Source: an uncultured Dorea sp.
GTDB lineage: Bacteria > Bacillota > Clostridia > Lachnospirales > Lachnospiraceae
Assembly (NCBI GenBank): GCA_934295165.1
Contig: CAKRAT010000020.1
Span: 1 to 32,518, forward strand
DNA length: 32,518 bases
Direction: 5' to 3'
Shown here: in pieces, positions 1 to 8,392 of the stretch
Layout of the letters: every line of letters begins with the position of its first letter
Numbering within the stretch: the stretch's first letter is position 1
The notes under the pieces: model-generated
Databases searched by the model: none
What the model was told of the DNA's origin: nothing
The model's input: only the letters and a program-made list of their open reading frames with translations
Made by a program: the position numbers and the translations under genes

Positions 1-653
1 TCTGCCATTGTCAGTACAGATTCGCGCAGTTTTGCACCATTCTGTGAACAGTTATCCATAGAAACCAGTGCCAATGGGGATTTTCCTGCTTTGTATCTTT
101 CATACAGCATTGCTACTACAACTGCCATCGCTCCTGTTGCTTTGTCCGGACCATTCTTAATGTCTGCTTCTACGAATGGGAACCATGTTCCGTCAGCTTT
201 CTGAAGTGCATATCCTTTCTCTGTAATAGTGAATGATACCATTTGAAGAGACTTGCTTGTAAAGATCTCTTTCAGGCGGTTCCACTGTGCCTGATCCGAA
301 GACTGTGCCTTCACCGCTTCCGCCAGAGATCCAAGAACTTTATATTCACGAGTACCGTCTCCGTGCAGGATAACGCTCAGTCCAAGATTATCATATGGAT
401 CATAGATCTTATCTACTACATCATAATCAAATGTCTCCACACAGGTAATTCCTCTGTCCAGCACACCCTCTTCCAGAAGACCATCTGCAATACCGCCGAT
501 GAAGACACGGAAAATATTACCAATTCCGAAGTGTACCCATCCCGGTTCTTCTTTTGCTTTCTGTGATACCTTCTCTACATCATATCCCGGAAGAGCAATT
601 CCTGCTTCCTTCCATGCTTCCTGATTCTTGATTCCTTCCACTGTTAATTTCAT
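1..653 (-). CDS. Mannitol dehydrogenase / fructuronate reductase family oxidoreductase (3' end cut by window)
   Basis: The minus-strand frame opens with ATG at 653 and runs off the left edge, so only about the first 217 residues are seen. The N-terminal part reads WVHFGIGNIFR, the glycine-rich Rossmann start of the long-chain mannitol dehydrogenase family. Near the edge it has LALVSMDNCSQNG, matching the family's S-x-DN-x-x-x-NG segment. Family members use NAD(P)H to interconvert ketoses or keto-hexuronates with polyols or aldonates (mannitol 2-dehydrogenase, fructuronate reductase UxuB, tagaturonate reductase). The substrate cannot be fixed from this fragment. It is divergent from a ROK-type regulator, which suggests carbohydrate-responsive control. 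The family is secure and the exact enzyme is not. Confidence 0.85.
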   Translation of the reverse strand, partial: MKLTVEGIKNQEAWKEAGIALPGYDVEKVSQKAKEEPGWVHFGIGNIFRVFIGGIADGLLEEGVLDRGITCVETFDYDVVDKIYDPYDNLGLSVILHGDGTREYKVLGSLAEAVKAQSSDQAQWNRLKEIFTSKSLQMVSFTITEKGYALQKADGTWFPFVEADIKNGPDKATGAMAVVVAMLYERYKAGKSPLALVSMDNCSQNGAKLRESVLTMA

Positions 654-761
654 GTTTTCTTCCTCCCTGATTCGTTTTTCTGTTCTTTCTTGTTCTAGTT
701 ACGTTTTTGACTTACGTTTATATCTAAGTTGTAAGTGTAGTATAAATCTTACATAAAACAT

Positions 762-819
762 TTGTCCATTGACAAAAAATACAATTTTCGCATTCTGTTT
801 TTGTGCATTTCTCACAAAA
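762..819. promoter_or_regulatory. Inverted repeats on the dehydrogenase side of the divergent intergenic region
   Basis: Two perfect inverted repeats lie here. TTTGTC-catt-GACAAA spans 761-776, and TTTTGTG/CACAAAA arms lie at 799-805 and 813-819. The first contains, on the minus strand, a TTGTCA hexamer 18 bp upstream of a weak TAAGAT, so it could be the operator and -35 region of the leftward dehydrogenase gene. Which protein binds is unknown; the adjacent ROK regulator or a global regulator are candidates. Confidence 0.35.
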
Positions 820-832
820 CACCTGTAAATTC

Positions 833-892
833 TTGTGTTGTGAACTTATTTATATTAAAATAAACGCAGATCTTTTGCGTATGATTCACGCA
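833..892 (+). promoter_or_regulatory. Promoter and tandem-palindrome operator of the ROK regulator gene
   Basis: A TTGTGT (-35, 833-838) and TAAAAT (-10, 856-861) pair is separated by 17 bp. Directly after the -10 box come three alternating half-sites: ACGCA at 864-868, TGCGT at 876-880 and ACGCA at 888-892, each 12 bp from the next. They form two overlapping inverted repeats across the expected transcription start. This position fits repression by a dimeric regulator, most simply autoregulation by the ROK protein that starts at 915. Binding is inferred. Confidence 0.5.
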
Positions 893-914
893 TAAGTAGA
901 TAAAGGAGAATAGC

Positions 915-2054
915 ATGAGTGAAAAAGGAATGACGACGATTACTCTGAAAAAGATTAATCGCGATAAGGTTTACCAATATATTTATCAGCAAAAAGAAAC
1001 TTCCAAGCTCCAGATTGTCCAGGATCTCCAGATGGGACTTTCCACTGTCAGTCAGAATCTGAACGAACTGGAAGCCGACGGACTAATCAGCCGGAACGGA
1101 TATTTCGAATCTACCGGCGGACGCAAAGCCCAGATCATAAGAATTGTAGATGATTTCCGTATTTCTATCGGTGTAGGGATTTTAAAAGATATGTTCCATA
1201 TGGTAGCAGTGAATCTCTACGGTGATGCCATTGCCACAGAGACGATTGAACTTCCTTATGAGAACAGTGACGATTATTATAATGTTCTTTCTGAAAATAT
1301 CGGACAATTTATCACAGAACAAAACTATGATACCGAAAAAATTGAAGGAATATCCATTGCCACCCAGGGGATCATCTCTCCGGACGGAACTTCCGTTACT
1401 TATGGAGACATTATGGGCAATACACAGATGCAGCTTTCTGATTTTTCAAAACGGCTTCCGTATCCGTGTCATCTAGAACATGATTCCAAGGCTGCCGCCG
1501 ATCTGGAACTCTGGAATCATCCTCAGTTTGACAGCGCTCTGATCTTCCTTCTGAATCCGAACCTCGGCGGGGCGATCATCACCAATCATGAAGTACATCA
1601 GGGAAGTCATATGCGGAGCGGACTGATCGAACACATCTGTATTGACCCAGACGGACCGGAATGTTATTGTGGCGGCCACGGCTGTCTGGAAACGTACTGT
1701 TCTGCCAATACCCTGAAAGAAGCAGCCGGAATGCCTGTAAAAGAATTCTTCCAGCTACTCCACAATTCGCCGACTCCGACACTGGTACAGATCTGGCAGA
1801 ATTATCTGTCGCATCTTGCATTTGCGATCCGTAATCTGAACCTCGTGATCGACAGTCCGGTGATCATAAGCGGCTACCTTGCTCCGTATTTCCGCAAGGA
1901 AGATATGCAGGAACTTTTAGAACAGATTAATACCGGTTCCTTATTCCAGATGACGGAAGACCAGCTTCTGGTTGGGAATCATGGGCAGTATACACCGGCG
2001 GTTGGGGCGGCACTTTATTATGTGAAGAATTTTCTGACTCCGGCGGGGGCATAG
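915..2054 (+). CDS. ROK-family transcriptional regulator
   Basis: This is a 379-residue protein with an N-terminal winged helix (about residues 15-70, SKLQIVQDLQMGLSTVSQNL) followed by a ROK sugar-kinase-like domain. The ROK zinc site is present: H240 and the cysteines of ECYCGGHGCLE (C250, C252, C257). The catalytic aspartate position is kept (D190 in LEHDSKAAAD), but the usual DxGxT phosphate loop after the HTH is replaced by ISIGVGILKD. A sugar-sensing repressor of the NagC/XylR/Mlc type is therefore more likely than an active kinase. An AAAGGAG site at 902-908 supports the ATG at 915. It is divergent from the dehydrogenase gene, its probable target, and follows a palindrome-rich promoter. 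The effector sugar is unknown. Confidence 0.9.
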   Translation: MSEKGMTTITLKKINRDKVYQYIYQQKETSKLQIVQDLQMGLSTVSQNLNELEADGLISRNGYFESTGGRKAQIIRIVDDFRISIGVGILKDMFHMVAVNLYGDAIATETIELPYENSDDYYNVLSENIGQFITEQNYDTEKIEGISIATQGIISPDGTSVTYGDIMGNTQMQLSDFSKRLPYPCHLEHDSKAAADLELWNHPQFDSALIFLLNPNLGGAIITNHEVHQGSHMRSGLIEHICIDPDGPECYCGGHGCLETYCSANTLKEAAGMPVKEFFQLLHNSPTPTLVQIWQNYLSHLAFAIRNLNLVIDSPVIISGYLAPYFRKEDMQELLEQINTGSLFQMTEDQLLVGNHGQYTPAVGAALYYVKNFLTPAGA

Positions 2055-2059
2055 AATAA

Positions 2060-2092
2060 AAAGGGAATCCGTTTAGAAGATGGATTCCCTTT
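2060..2092. terminator. Bidirectional terminator between the ROK and MATE genes
   Basis: Perfect 11-bp arms AAAGGGAATCC (2060-2070) and GGATTCCCTTT (2082-2092) enclose an 11-nt loop. The hairpin is flanked by a pyrimidine-rich run on the plus side and a T5 run on the minus side. It can end both convergent genes. Confidence 0.85.
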
Positions 2093-2110
2093 CTTTCTCT
2101 ATATTATGAT

Positions 2111-3457
2111 TTATAAAGTGTTACATTTTTTCTCTCTACGCTCAAGATAAATATAAAATCCCACATTCAGCACAATTCCTACCATCGTCGATACCGGAGC
2201 CGCAAAGCCGATCTTCGTAAGGTCCGCATCCGGCTGAATACTCATCACATAAGCAAATGGAAGACGAACCAGCAATGTCTGGATCAATCCCTGCATCATG
2301 ACCCATATCGTCTTGTTATTACCATTGTAATATCCGACCATACTGAACAGGATTGCTGTCACGATCGTTTCCAGTCCAAATCCTCTCAGATATTCGTATC
2401 CTTTCTGGATAACCGCTGCATCCGTTGTGAAAAATCCAGCCAGCATATCTCCTTTTAACATAACCAGTGCAAATACCATACATCCCACGATCAGTCCGAC
2501 ACCGATTCCAGTAAACATGGATTTCTTCGCACGCTTCTTCTTTCCTGCTCCAATGTTCTGCGATACAAAGGATGCCATCGACTGCATCAGCGCACTTGGC
2601 ACCAGCATCGCAAAGTTGACGATCTTACAGGCAACTCCATAACCGGAAGATGCTTCCAGTCCAAGCCGGTTCACAAATGCACAAAGTGCCAGGAATGACA
2701 TCTGCGTCAGGAACTCCTGCAGTGCAAGCGGAAGTCCGATCTTCAGGAATTTCTTACACTGACTGTTCAGACCGAAATCTTTTCTGGTAATCTTAAACGG
2801 AAGCTCTTTTTTAATCAGAAGGATGACTGCAAATACAACACTGAGTGCCTGTGCCGTAACTGTCGCAATTGCCGCACCTGCTGCATCCATATGGAATCCT
2901 GCCACCAGTACCATATCTCCGATCACATTTACAATACATGCAACAAAGACAAACACTAACGGGGATTTACTGTCTCCAAGTCCACGGAAAATCGCAGATA
3001 AAAGGTTGTATGCAACAATAAAGAAGATACCTCCTCCACAGATACGCACATATACAGATGTCAGATCAACAGCCTCTTTCGGAGCCTGCATCAGTACTGA
3101 GATTGGATGTGCGAATCCTACCATGACAATAAATAATCCGACAGCGATCATCGTAAATACAACAGCCGATCCTCCAATGACCGATCCGATCTGCTCCGTT
3201 CTCTTTTCCCCGAGATATCTTGCAATCAGAACCGTAATCCCCATTGCAAACTGCGTGACTACAAATGTTACAAGATTCAATACCTGACTTCCGATAGACA
3301 CTGCTGAAAGTCCGGATGTAGAACCAAATCTTCCGACTACCAGAAGATCCACTGCTCCATATGCCGCCTGAAGGATCAATGCTCCAAGCACCGGTATCAT
3401 AAATGCGATCAGTTTCTTAAGAATGCTCCCCTGTGTAAAATCTGCCTTATCGTTCAT
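2111..3457 (-). CDS. MATE family efflux transporter
   Basis: The protein has 448 residues with about 12 hydrophobic segments in two homologous halves, the MATE layout. Typical segments include VDLLVVGRFGSTSGLSAVSIG near the N-terminus and a repeat-half counterpart after about residue 240. MATE proteins export cationic drugs, dyes or metabolites across the cytoplasmic membrane in exchange for Na+ or H+. A longer frame with a GTG start at 3478 exists, but GAAAGGAGG lies inside it and is correctly placed for ATG 3457, so I choose 3457. That start overlaps the last 11 bp of the upstream marR-type gene, implying translational coupling and control by that regulator. The substrate is unknown. Confidence 0.9.
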   Translation of the reverse strand: MNDKADFTQGSILKKLIAFMIPVLGALILQAAYGAVDLLVVGRFGSTSGLSAVSIGSQVLNLVTFVVTQFAMGITVLIARYLGEKRTEQIGSVIGGSAVVFTMIAVGLFIVMVGFAHPISVLMQAPKEAVDLTSVYVRICGGGIFFIVAYNLLSAIFRGLGDSKSPLVFVFVACIVNVIGDMVLVAGFHMDAAGAAIATVTAQALSVVFAVILLIKKELPFKITRKDFGLNSQCKKFLKIGLPLALQEFLTQMSFLALCAFVNRLGLEASSGYGVACKIVNFAMLVPSALMQSMASFVSQNIGAGKKKRAKKSMFTGIGVGLIVGCMVFALVMLKGDMLAGFFTTDAAVIQKGYEYLRGFGLETIVTAILFSMVGYYNGNNKTIWVMMQGLIQTLLVRLPFAYVMSIQPDADLTKIGFAAPVSTMVGIVLNVGFYIYLERREKKCNTL

Positions 3458-3902
3458 CGTAGTGTTTCCTCCTTTCACACATGATCTGATAGAATTTTCC
3501 GATCGTCTGTATCATACATTCCGCATCTTCCTCTGATATTTCTTCCATATATGGAAGCAGGCTGTTAAAATATTGTTCGTCATATTTCTGCGACAGTTCT
3601 GTCCCTTTTGATGTAACAGTGATGTATGTAACACGTCCGTCCTCTTCGGAAGCAATCTTCTGAAGATATCCTTTTTCTTCCATTTCCTTGACCGTTCTTG
3701 TAACACCCGGTCTTGGAAGTTCCATTGCATCACTAAGATCTGATACTTTTACCTGTATGCCTTTTCTTTCCAATGACTGAATTACATCCAGATACTGAAT
3801 AAAGGATGCTCTGACACCTTCCGGCAGCGGCGGGAGCATATCCCGGATCCGTTTTGCCTGATAGCATGCATCGAACATCCTTTTTATGATTTCACTTGTC
3901 AT
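3447..3902 (-). CDS. MarR-family transcriptional regulator
   Basis: This 151-residue protein has a central winged helix (about residues 50-110; VSDLSDAMELPRPGVTRTVKEMEEKGYL), a wing with EEDGRVTYITVT, and helical ends for dimerisation, as in MarR/SlyA regulators. ATG 3902 follows AAGGAGG. Its stop codon lies inside the start region of the MATE exporter, and the ribosome site of the exporter is within its last codons. The usual logic is that ligand binding to the MarR protein releases the operator and induces the exporter. The probable operator is the TAATTA cluster at 4003-4034. Confidence 0.92.
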   Translation of the reverse strand: MTSEIIKRMFDACYQAKRIRDMLPPLPEGVRASFIQYLDVIQSLERKGIQVKVSDLSDAMELPRPGVTRTVKEMEEKGYLQKIASEEDGRVTYITVTSKGTELSQKYDEQYFNSLLPYMEEISEEDAECMIQTIGKFYQIMCERRKHYDER

Positions 3903-4002
3903 ATTTTGTCCTCCTTATATAATCATCCTCCAATTACTGCTTACCATTCTCTTTATATTGCAATACATTCATACGATTCTGTAAATAAACAGTAATCCAG
4001 AA

Positions 4003-4058
4003 TAATTACCTCAGTTAATTACCACTGATAATTATATGTAGATTTCAAAATTTGTCAA
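4003..4058 (-). promoter_or_regulatory. Consensus promoter with triple TAATTA operator for the marR-MATE operon
   Basis: On the minus strand TTGACA (4053-4058) and TATAAT (4031-4036) match both consensus hexamers, 16 bp apart. Three palindromic TAATTA hexamers (4003-4008, 4016-4021, 4029-4034) repeat at exactly 13-bp intervals from the -10 box through the transcription start. This fits a MarR repressor blocking a strong promoter. Protein binding is inferred. Confidence 0.65.
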
Positions 4059-4113
4059 GCGTTTATTTAATTGTTAACCGCTTGTTGTTACAAATTGGCA
4101 ATATTCCACTGGA

Positions 4114-5091
4114 TTATCCTACGTGACGTTCAAATCTCTGGAATCCAAGGATCTTCCCGATTCGTTCCATCGCATCGTCCGGAATCACCAGATCAACGGC
4201 TTTAAGGTTATTCTCAAGCTGCGACGGCTTACTTGCCCCTGCGATCACGCAGCTGATCTCCGGATGTTTTAGAATCCATGCCAGTGCCAGAATTGCTACA
4301 TTCGTCCCCAGATCATCTGCCACTTTTGACAGTTCCTCCACAATTGCAAGATTTTCATCCGTCAGCAGGTTATTAATCTGCTTATCCGCCTGATGTGTTG
4401 CGCGGGATCCTTCTGGATATGGCTGTCCTTTTTTATATTTACCAGTCAGAAGTCCCTGTGATAATGGTGAAAATGAAGTAATACCAATTCCATATTTTCT
4501 ACATGTTCCCATGATCTCATGCTCGATATAGCGGTCTACCATATTGTACTGCGGCTGGATTACTGTGACTGGATATAAACCACGCTTATCAATGATCTTC
4601 TGTGCTTCTTCAATCCTTGCACTTCCCCATTCTTCACTCACACCATAATATAACACTTTTCCCTGTGCAACCAGATCACTCATCGCACGAAGTGTCTCTT
4701 CCAGATCTGTGTTCTCATCATAGCGGTGGCAGTAATACAGATCCAGATAATCTAATTTCATATTTTTCAGAGACTGCTCACAATTCTCCATAATGTGCTT
4801 TCTGGAAAGTCCTCTGTCATTCACACCGTCTCCTGTTGGGAAATAAACCTTACTCGAAATCACCAGATCTTTTCTCGGAAATTGTTTTAGCACTTCTCCG
4901 AAGAACCTTTCTGCTGCCCCTCCTGAATATGCATCTGCACAGTCGAAGAAATTAATTCCATTCTCATAGGCAAGTTTTACAACTTCTTTTGCCACATCTT
5001 CCCCGGAACTTCCTTTCAGATCTGTCATCCAGCTTCCAAGTGCAATTTCACTTACTTTGATTCCTGCTTTTCCTACATTACGATATTTCAT
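4114..5091 (-). CDS. Aldo/keto reductase
   Basis: This 325-residue single-domain (beta/alpha)8 oxidoreductase contains the full catalytic tetrad: D50 and Y55 (FFDCADAY), K81 (ISSKVYF) and H122 (LYYCHRYD). The sequence type is that of the YghZ / potassium-channel beta-subunit-like aldo/keto reductases, which reduce aldehydes and ketones with NADPH in the cytoplasm. The ATG at 5091 follows AAAGGAGG at a normal distance. It appears to be transcribed alone. A TATAAT lies upstream (near 5137) without a clear -35 match, and no good terminator follows before the marR promoter. The physiological substrate cannot be read from the sequence. Confidence 0.92.
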   Translation of the reverse strand: MKYRNVGKAGIKVSEIALGSWMTDLKGSSGEDVAKEVVKLAYENGINFFDCADAYSGGAAERFFGEVLKQFPRKDLVISSKVYFPTGDGVNDRGLSRKHIMENCEQSLKNMKLDYLDLYYCHRYDENTDLEETLRAMSDLVAQGKVLYYGVSEEWGSARIEEAQKIIDKRGLYPVTVIQPQYNMVDRYIEHEIMGTCRKYGIGITSFSPLSQGLLTGKYKKGQPYPEGSRATHQADKQINNLLTDENLAIVEELSKVADDLGTNVAILALAWILKHPEISCVIAGASKPSQLENNLKAVDLVIPDDAMERIGKILGFQRFERHVG

Positions 5092-5282
5092 ATATGTATC
5101 CTCCTTTAAGAAAATTAGTTAAATGTTTTCACATTATTATAAAAGGAAACTGCAACTTCTCTACACAATCTCCCGTTCCATAATTTCATATAGAAGTATC
5201 TTGCCGGTAAGCGGATTTCTCTGATTAAATGATAATCTATTCTCTTTATCCGAAATTACCCGTCCAAATCTCTTCTTGTCAA

Positions 5283-5903
5283 TTATATTCCGTATTTTTT
5301 CAGATCTACCCTGCCGTTCACCACTTCAACCCCATCTGCCCGGAGAAGTTCTGCCTGCACATTCCTGCCTCCAAACGCAAATGCTCCGGCAAGTTCCCCT
5401 TTGGCATTGACCACACGGAAACACGGAATATGTTCCGGATCCGGATTCTTGTGAAGTGCATTTCCAACTGCCCTTGCCATTCTTGGTTCTCCTGCCATCT
5501 CAGCAACCTTACCATAAGTTGCCACATGTCCTTTCGGAATACGCTTCACGGCTTCATAGATTCTCTTTGCCGGACTGTCCGTGATCAGGTCATAGCTCTC
5601 TGTAATCATCCTTTTGATCTCCTCTTCCGGAATTGTTCCATCTAAAATAACTGTATTCCAGTGCTCCTTATTCAGATGATATCCTGCAGTTACCGACTCA
5701 TATGCCGAGCGCCAGAAACCACGCCACTGTGGATCTACTTTTACATTTAAATTAATATACCCGTCACGCTCATAAATCCAGAGAAATGTCTTCTTACTTC
5801 CCTTTACCCGCACCAGCTGCCAGTTCGGATCACGGAATGGTCTTTCTTCATATACATTATCAAAAGACATCCCATATGCCAGTGCTTCCTCTCTTGTCAT
5901 CAT
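5283..5903 (-). CDS. MmcQ/YjbR domain fused to an O6-alkylguanine-DNA alkyltransferase-like domain
   Basis: The 206-residue protein joins an N-terminal MmcQ/YjbR domain (about residues 1-105; NWQLVRVKGSKK, YINLNVKVDPQWR, KEHWNTVILDG) to a C-terminal Ogt/MGMT domain (about 110-206; helix-turn-helix VATYGKVAEMAG with ARAVG arginine finger). The alkyl-acceptor motif normally reads PCHRV. Here it is PCFRV (C161, F162, R163), so the acceptor cysteine is present but the activating histidine is replaced. The likely role is repair or sensing of O6-alkylguanine, though altered chemistry is possible. A TTG-initiated frame begins at 5951, but AAAAGGAG at about 5915-5921 fits ATG 5903 (or the adjacent ATG 5900). 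The N-terminal domain's function is not established. Confidence 0.85.
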   Translation of the reverse strand: MMTREEALAYGMSFDNVYEERPFRDPNWQLVRVKGSKKTFLWIYERDGYINLNVKVDPQWRGFWRSAYESVTAGYHLNKEHWNTVILDGTIPEEEIKRMITESYDLITDSPAKRIYEAVKRIPKGHVATYGKVAEMAGEPRMARAVGNALHKNPDPEHIPCFRVVNAKGELAGAFAFGGRNVQAELLRADGVEVVNGRVDLKKYGI

Positions 5904-5975
5904 AATTCTATCCGCTCCTTTTTCTGAAAATCTAAACTTTGCGATTTTCAATGAGTTCCAACTTCTTTCATATCT

Positions 5976-6004
5976 ACATTATCAGATTTCATCATTCCTG
6001 TAAA
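5976..6004 (-). promoter_or_regulatory. Probable promoter of the MmcQ-alkyltransferase gene
   Basis: On the minus strand TTTACA (5999-6004) and TAATGT (5976-5981) are separated by 17 bp. Transcription would start near 5969, leaving a leader of about 66 nt before ATG 5903. Confidence 0.45.
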
Positions 6005-6104
6005 CTATGATACTTTATAGTTAATAAGTACTGGATATTGAAAATATTTTTTTTAATGATAACCGGGATTAAAAATCATTTATTTTATTCACAAACAAGA
6101 ATCC

Positions 6105-6992
6105 TCAAAACAAAAACTGGATTTCATCACATATCTCTATATATTTTTCCGTATAAATGCTGCCCTTCTCCCAGATAAAATCAAAATCATGCTGCATTTT
6201 AAAATCCGTCAGTTGAATTTCTTTTAAAGTCCCTGCCTTCAACTCATCTGCCACAGCAATTTTATACATGAATGAAATTCCACAATCGCGTTTAAGAAGT
6301 TCTATAATCGTATGCATATTTTCCACTTCTATATAATGTCTAAAATCTTTAATCTCCATACCTCTCGCAAGCAGTAATTCTTCCAGAATATTTCTTGTTC
6401 CGGATCCCGGTTCACGTACCAGCAGACGTTCCTGTACCAGATTGTTCAAAGTCCCAGGACATTTCACCTCGAATTTATGACCGGATGCACATACTGCCAC
6501 ATAATCTTCCAGACTGTAATTTTTATATCCATATTTTTCTTTTGGATAATTTCCCTCTACCAATGCAAGATTCAGAACCCCGTCATCCAGTAATCCCAGC
6601 AGCTGCATGGTATTTCCATAATGAATATGCAGATTGATTTCCGGATGTTTACGCAGAAAAGCTGCTATTTTATCCGCAATTGCATATTCTCCAATCGTCA
6701 TCGTCACCCCAATAGAAAGCGATTCTCTTTTCTCCATATCATTTTTTATTTCATGCCTTATTGCCAGCTGATCATTCTTCATTGTCATAAGGCGTTTTCT
6801 TAAAATCACTCCTGCCGGTGTCAGATCTAACTGTTTATTATGATAAGAAAATAAGCTGGTATCATATTCATTTTCAAGGAAACGAATATGTTGCGATACT
6901 GCAGGTTGTGTAATATGTAATCTTCTCGCCGCCTCTGTAAAATTCATTGTTTCACATACCGTTAAAAATGTGTCTGTTCTAAAATCCAGCAT
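6105..6992 (-). CDS. LysR-family transcriptional regulator (YeiE/CysL-like)
   Basis: The 295-residue protein has the standard LysR layout: an N-terminal winged helix (residues 1-60; FTEAARRLHITQPAVSQHIRFLE), a linker helix, and a type-2 periplasmic-binding-like effector domain (about 90-295). It reads away from a YeiH-type exporter gene starting at 7137, and a LysR gene divergent from yeiH is a common arrangement (YeiE, CysL). By analogy it probably activates the exporter in response to a small sulfur-containing or other anionic effector. The effector is not known. ATG 6992 follows GAGGGA. No strong terminator is visible; a weak AT-rich stem lies near 6047-6078. Confidence 0.9.
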   Translation of the reverse strand: MLDFRTDTFLTVCETMNFTEAARRLHITQPAVSQHIRFLENEYDTSLFSYHNKQLDLTPAGVILRKRLMTMKNDQLAIRHEIKNDMEKRESLSIGVTMTIGEYAIADKIAAFLRKHPEINLHIHYGNTMQLLGLLDDGVLNLALVEGNYPKEKYGYKNYSLEDYVAVCASGHKFEVKCPGTLNNLVQERLLVREPGSGTRNILEELLLARGMEIKDFRHYIEVENMHTIIELLKRDCGISFMYKIAVADELKAGTLKEIQLTDFKMQHDFDFIWEKGSIYTEKYIEICDEIQFLF

Positions 6993-7019
6993 ATCCGTCC
7001 CTCTTTCACTCTTTTTGTC

Positions 7020-7085
7020 AATAATTTTTTGTTATCGTTTAATAATATTATATAATTTTTTATTATTGTTTGCCAGTGTTATAAT
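7020..7085. promoter_or_regulatory. Divergent LysR / yeiH promoter region
   Basis: This is a very AT-rich stretch. On the plus strand a TATAAT (7080-7085) serves the yeiH gene with no recognisable -35, as expected for an activator-dependent promoter. On the minus strand a TATAAT lies at 7047-7052 for the LysR gene. Repeated ATAAT/ATTAT motifs between them could be LysR binding sites. Confidence 0.4.
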
Positions 7086-7136
7086 TTCTGTTGGAAAATG
7101 AATATGAACAAAAGAAATGAGAAAGAGGTAATCAAC

Positions 7137-8183
7137 ATGAACTTTATTCAGAAAAAACTTACCGGTATTCTGGTCTGCTTTGTGATTGCAGTACCTTCCT
7201 GGCTTCTTGGAAAGACGTTCCCCGTTGTCGGTGGACCTGTCATCGCAATCCTTGCCGGAATGCTGATCACATTAGTATGGACCAATAAAGGAAAAGCCGA
7301 ATCCGGTATCAAATGGACTTCTAAGATCATCCTGCAGACAGCAGTTGTCCTGCTTGGATTCGGAATGAACCTTGGCGTCATCTTACAGACAGGAAAACAG
7401 TCACTCCCAATCATCGTATGTACGATCAGTACTTCCCTGATTATCGCATGGCTGCTCCGTAAGATTATCAACGTACCTTCAAACACTTCTATTCTGGTAG
7501 GAGTCGGCTCTTCCATCTGTGGTGGATCTGCAATTGCTGCCACTGCACCTGTCATTGATGCAGACGATACTGAAGTTGCACAAGCAATCTCCGTAATCTT
7601 CTTCTTCAATGTTATCGCTGCCGTACTCTTCCCTGTACTTGGAAGTGCACTTGGCTTTGACACAACAGGCGGCGGATCTTTCGGATTATTCGCCGGAACT
7701 GCAATTAATGATACTTCTTCTGTTACGGCTGCTGCCTCTACCTGGGACAGTATGTGGAACCTCGGAAGCGAAACACTGAATACTGCCGTTACGGTAAAAC
7801 TTACCCGTACACTGGCAATCATTCCAATTACATTGGTGTTATCCCTGATCCGTGCAAAATCCGCCGCAAAATCCGGCAATGCTGATTCTTCAGAGAACAA
7901 ATTCAGCCTGAAGAGAGCATTTCCTATGTTCATCTTATATTTTATTATTGCAGCTGTAATTACTACTGTATGTATGAGTATGGGTGTCAGTGCTGATGTA
8001 TTTGCACCGTTAAAAGAATTATCGAAGTTCTTTATCATCATGGCTATGGCTGCGATCGGGCTGAACAGTAATGTTGTGAAGCTGATCAAATCCGGAGGAA
8101 AACCACTTCTGCTTGGCGGATGCTGCTGGGTTGGAATTACGGTTGTGAGTCTGGGGATGCAGCATATGATGGGGATATGGTAG
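7137..8183 (+). CDS. YeiH-family (PSE, UPF0324) putative sulfate exporter
   Basis: The protein has 348 residues and is almost entirely hydrophobic, with about 10 membrane segments. It carries family hallmarks: [18 protein letters not shown] near the start, LLGFGMNLG, the [19 protein letters not shown] segment, and [15 protein letters not shown]. The family is annotated as putative sulfate exporter; some relatives are linked to taurine or sulfonate metabolism, but the substrate is mostly unproven. An upstream ATG at 7098 is in frame, but AAAGAGGT at 7122-7129 is correctly spaced for ATG 7137. It is divergent from a LysR regulator, which probably controls it. Confidence 0.88.
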   Translation: MNFIQKKLTGILVCFVIAVPSWLLGKTFPVVGGPVIAILAGMLITLVWTNKGKAESGIKWTSKIILQTAVVLLGFGMNLGVILQTGKQSLPIIVCTISTSLIIAWLLRKIINVPSNTSILVGVGSSICGGSAIAATAPVIDADDTEVAQAISVIFFFNVIAAVLFPVLGSALGFDTTGGGSFGLFAGTAINDTSSVTAAASTWDSMWNLGSETLNTAVTVKLTRTLAIIPITLVLSLIRAKSAAKSGNADSSENKFSLKRAFPMFILYFIIAAVITTVCMSMGVSADVFAPLKELSKFFIIMAMAAIGLNSNVVKLIKSGGKPLLLGGCCWVGITVVSLGMQHMMGIW

Positions 8184-8392
8184 GTTTCTACTTAATTCAC
8201 TAAACTGGATACCCGAACCGGAAAATCAAGGCTTCTGCTTCACCAGATGCCTAGCTCACAAAAATATCTGTACAAATTATATAAGGTAGCGGGGTTCACA
8301 ACTCCACTACCTGTCTCTGTAGATATAACTTCTGATCCAGATTTCCCGTTCACTGGCTGATCTCTGTTTTCCGGTTTCCATTTTCCGGTTTT
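8184..8392. other. Intergenic region between yeiH-type gene and folD
   Basis: No gene is seen. A 13-bp hairpin with one mismatch lies at 8284-8312 (AGGTAG...CTACCT) but lacks a following T-run on either strand. The 10-mer AACCGGAAAA occurs at 8216-8225, and its inverse TTTTCCGGTT occurs twice at 8367-8376 and 8381-8390, just beyond the folD stop. These could pair in a transcript but do not form a standard terminator. Confidence 0.5.

Noticed and set aside
243..566. Plus-strand open frame at the left edge
   Set aside because: It is the shadow of the minus-strand dehydrogenase, which has clear family motifs.
7148..8089. A 313-residue open frame antisense to the YeiH-type gene
   Set aside because: It is the complement of a clearly conserved membrane protein, has no ribosome site, and its composition is what the reverse of hydrophobic codons gives.
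8284..8312. Hairpin as intrinsic terminator for the YeiH gene
   Set aside because: No T-run follows on either strand, so it is listed only as a structural repeat.
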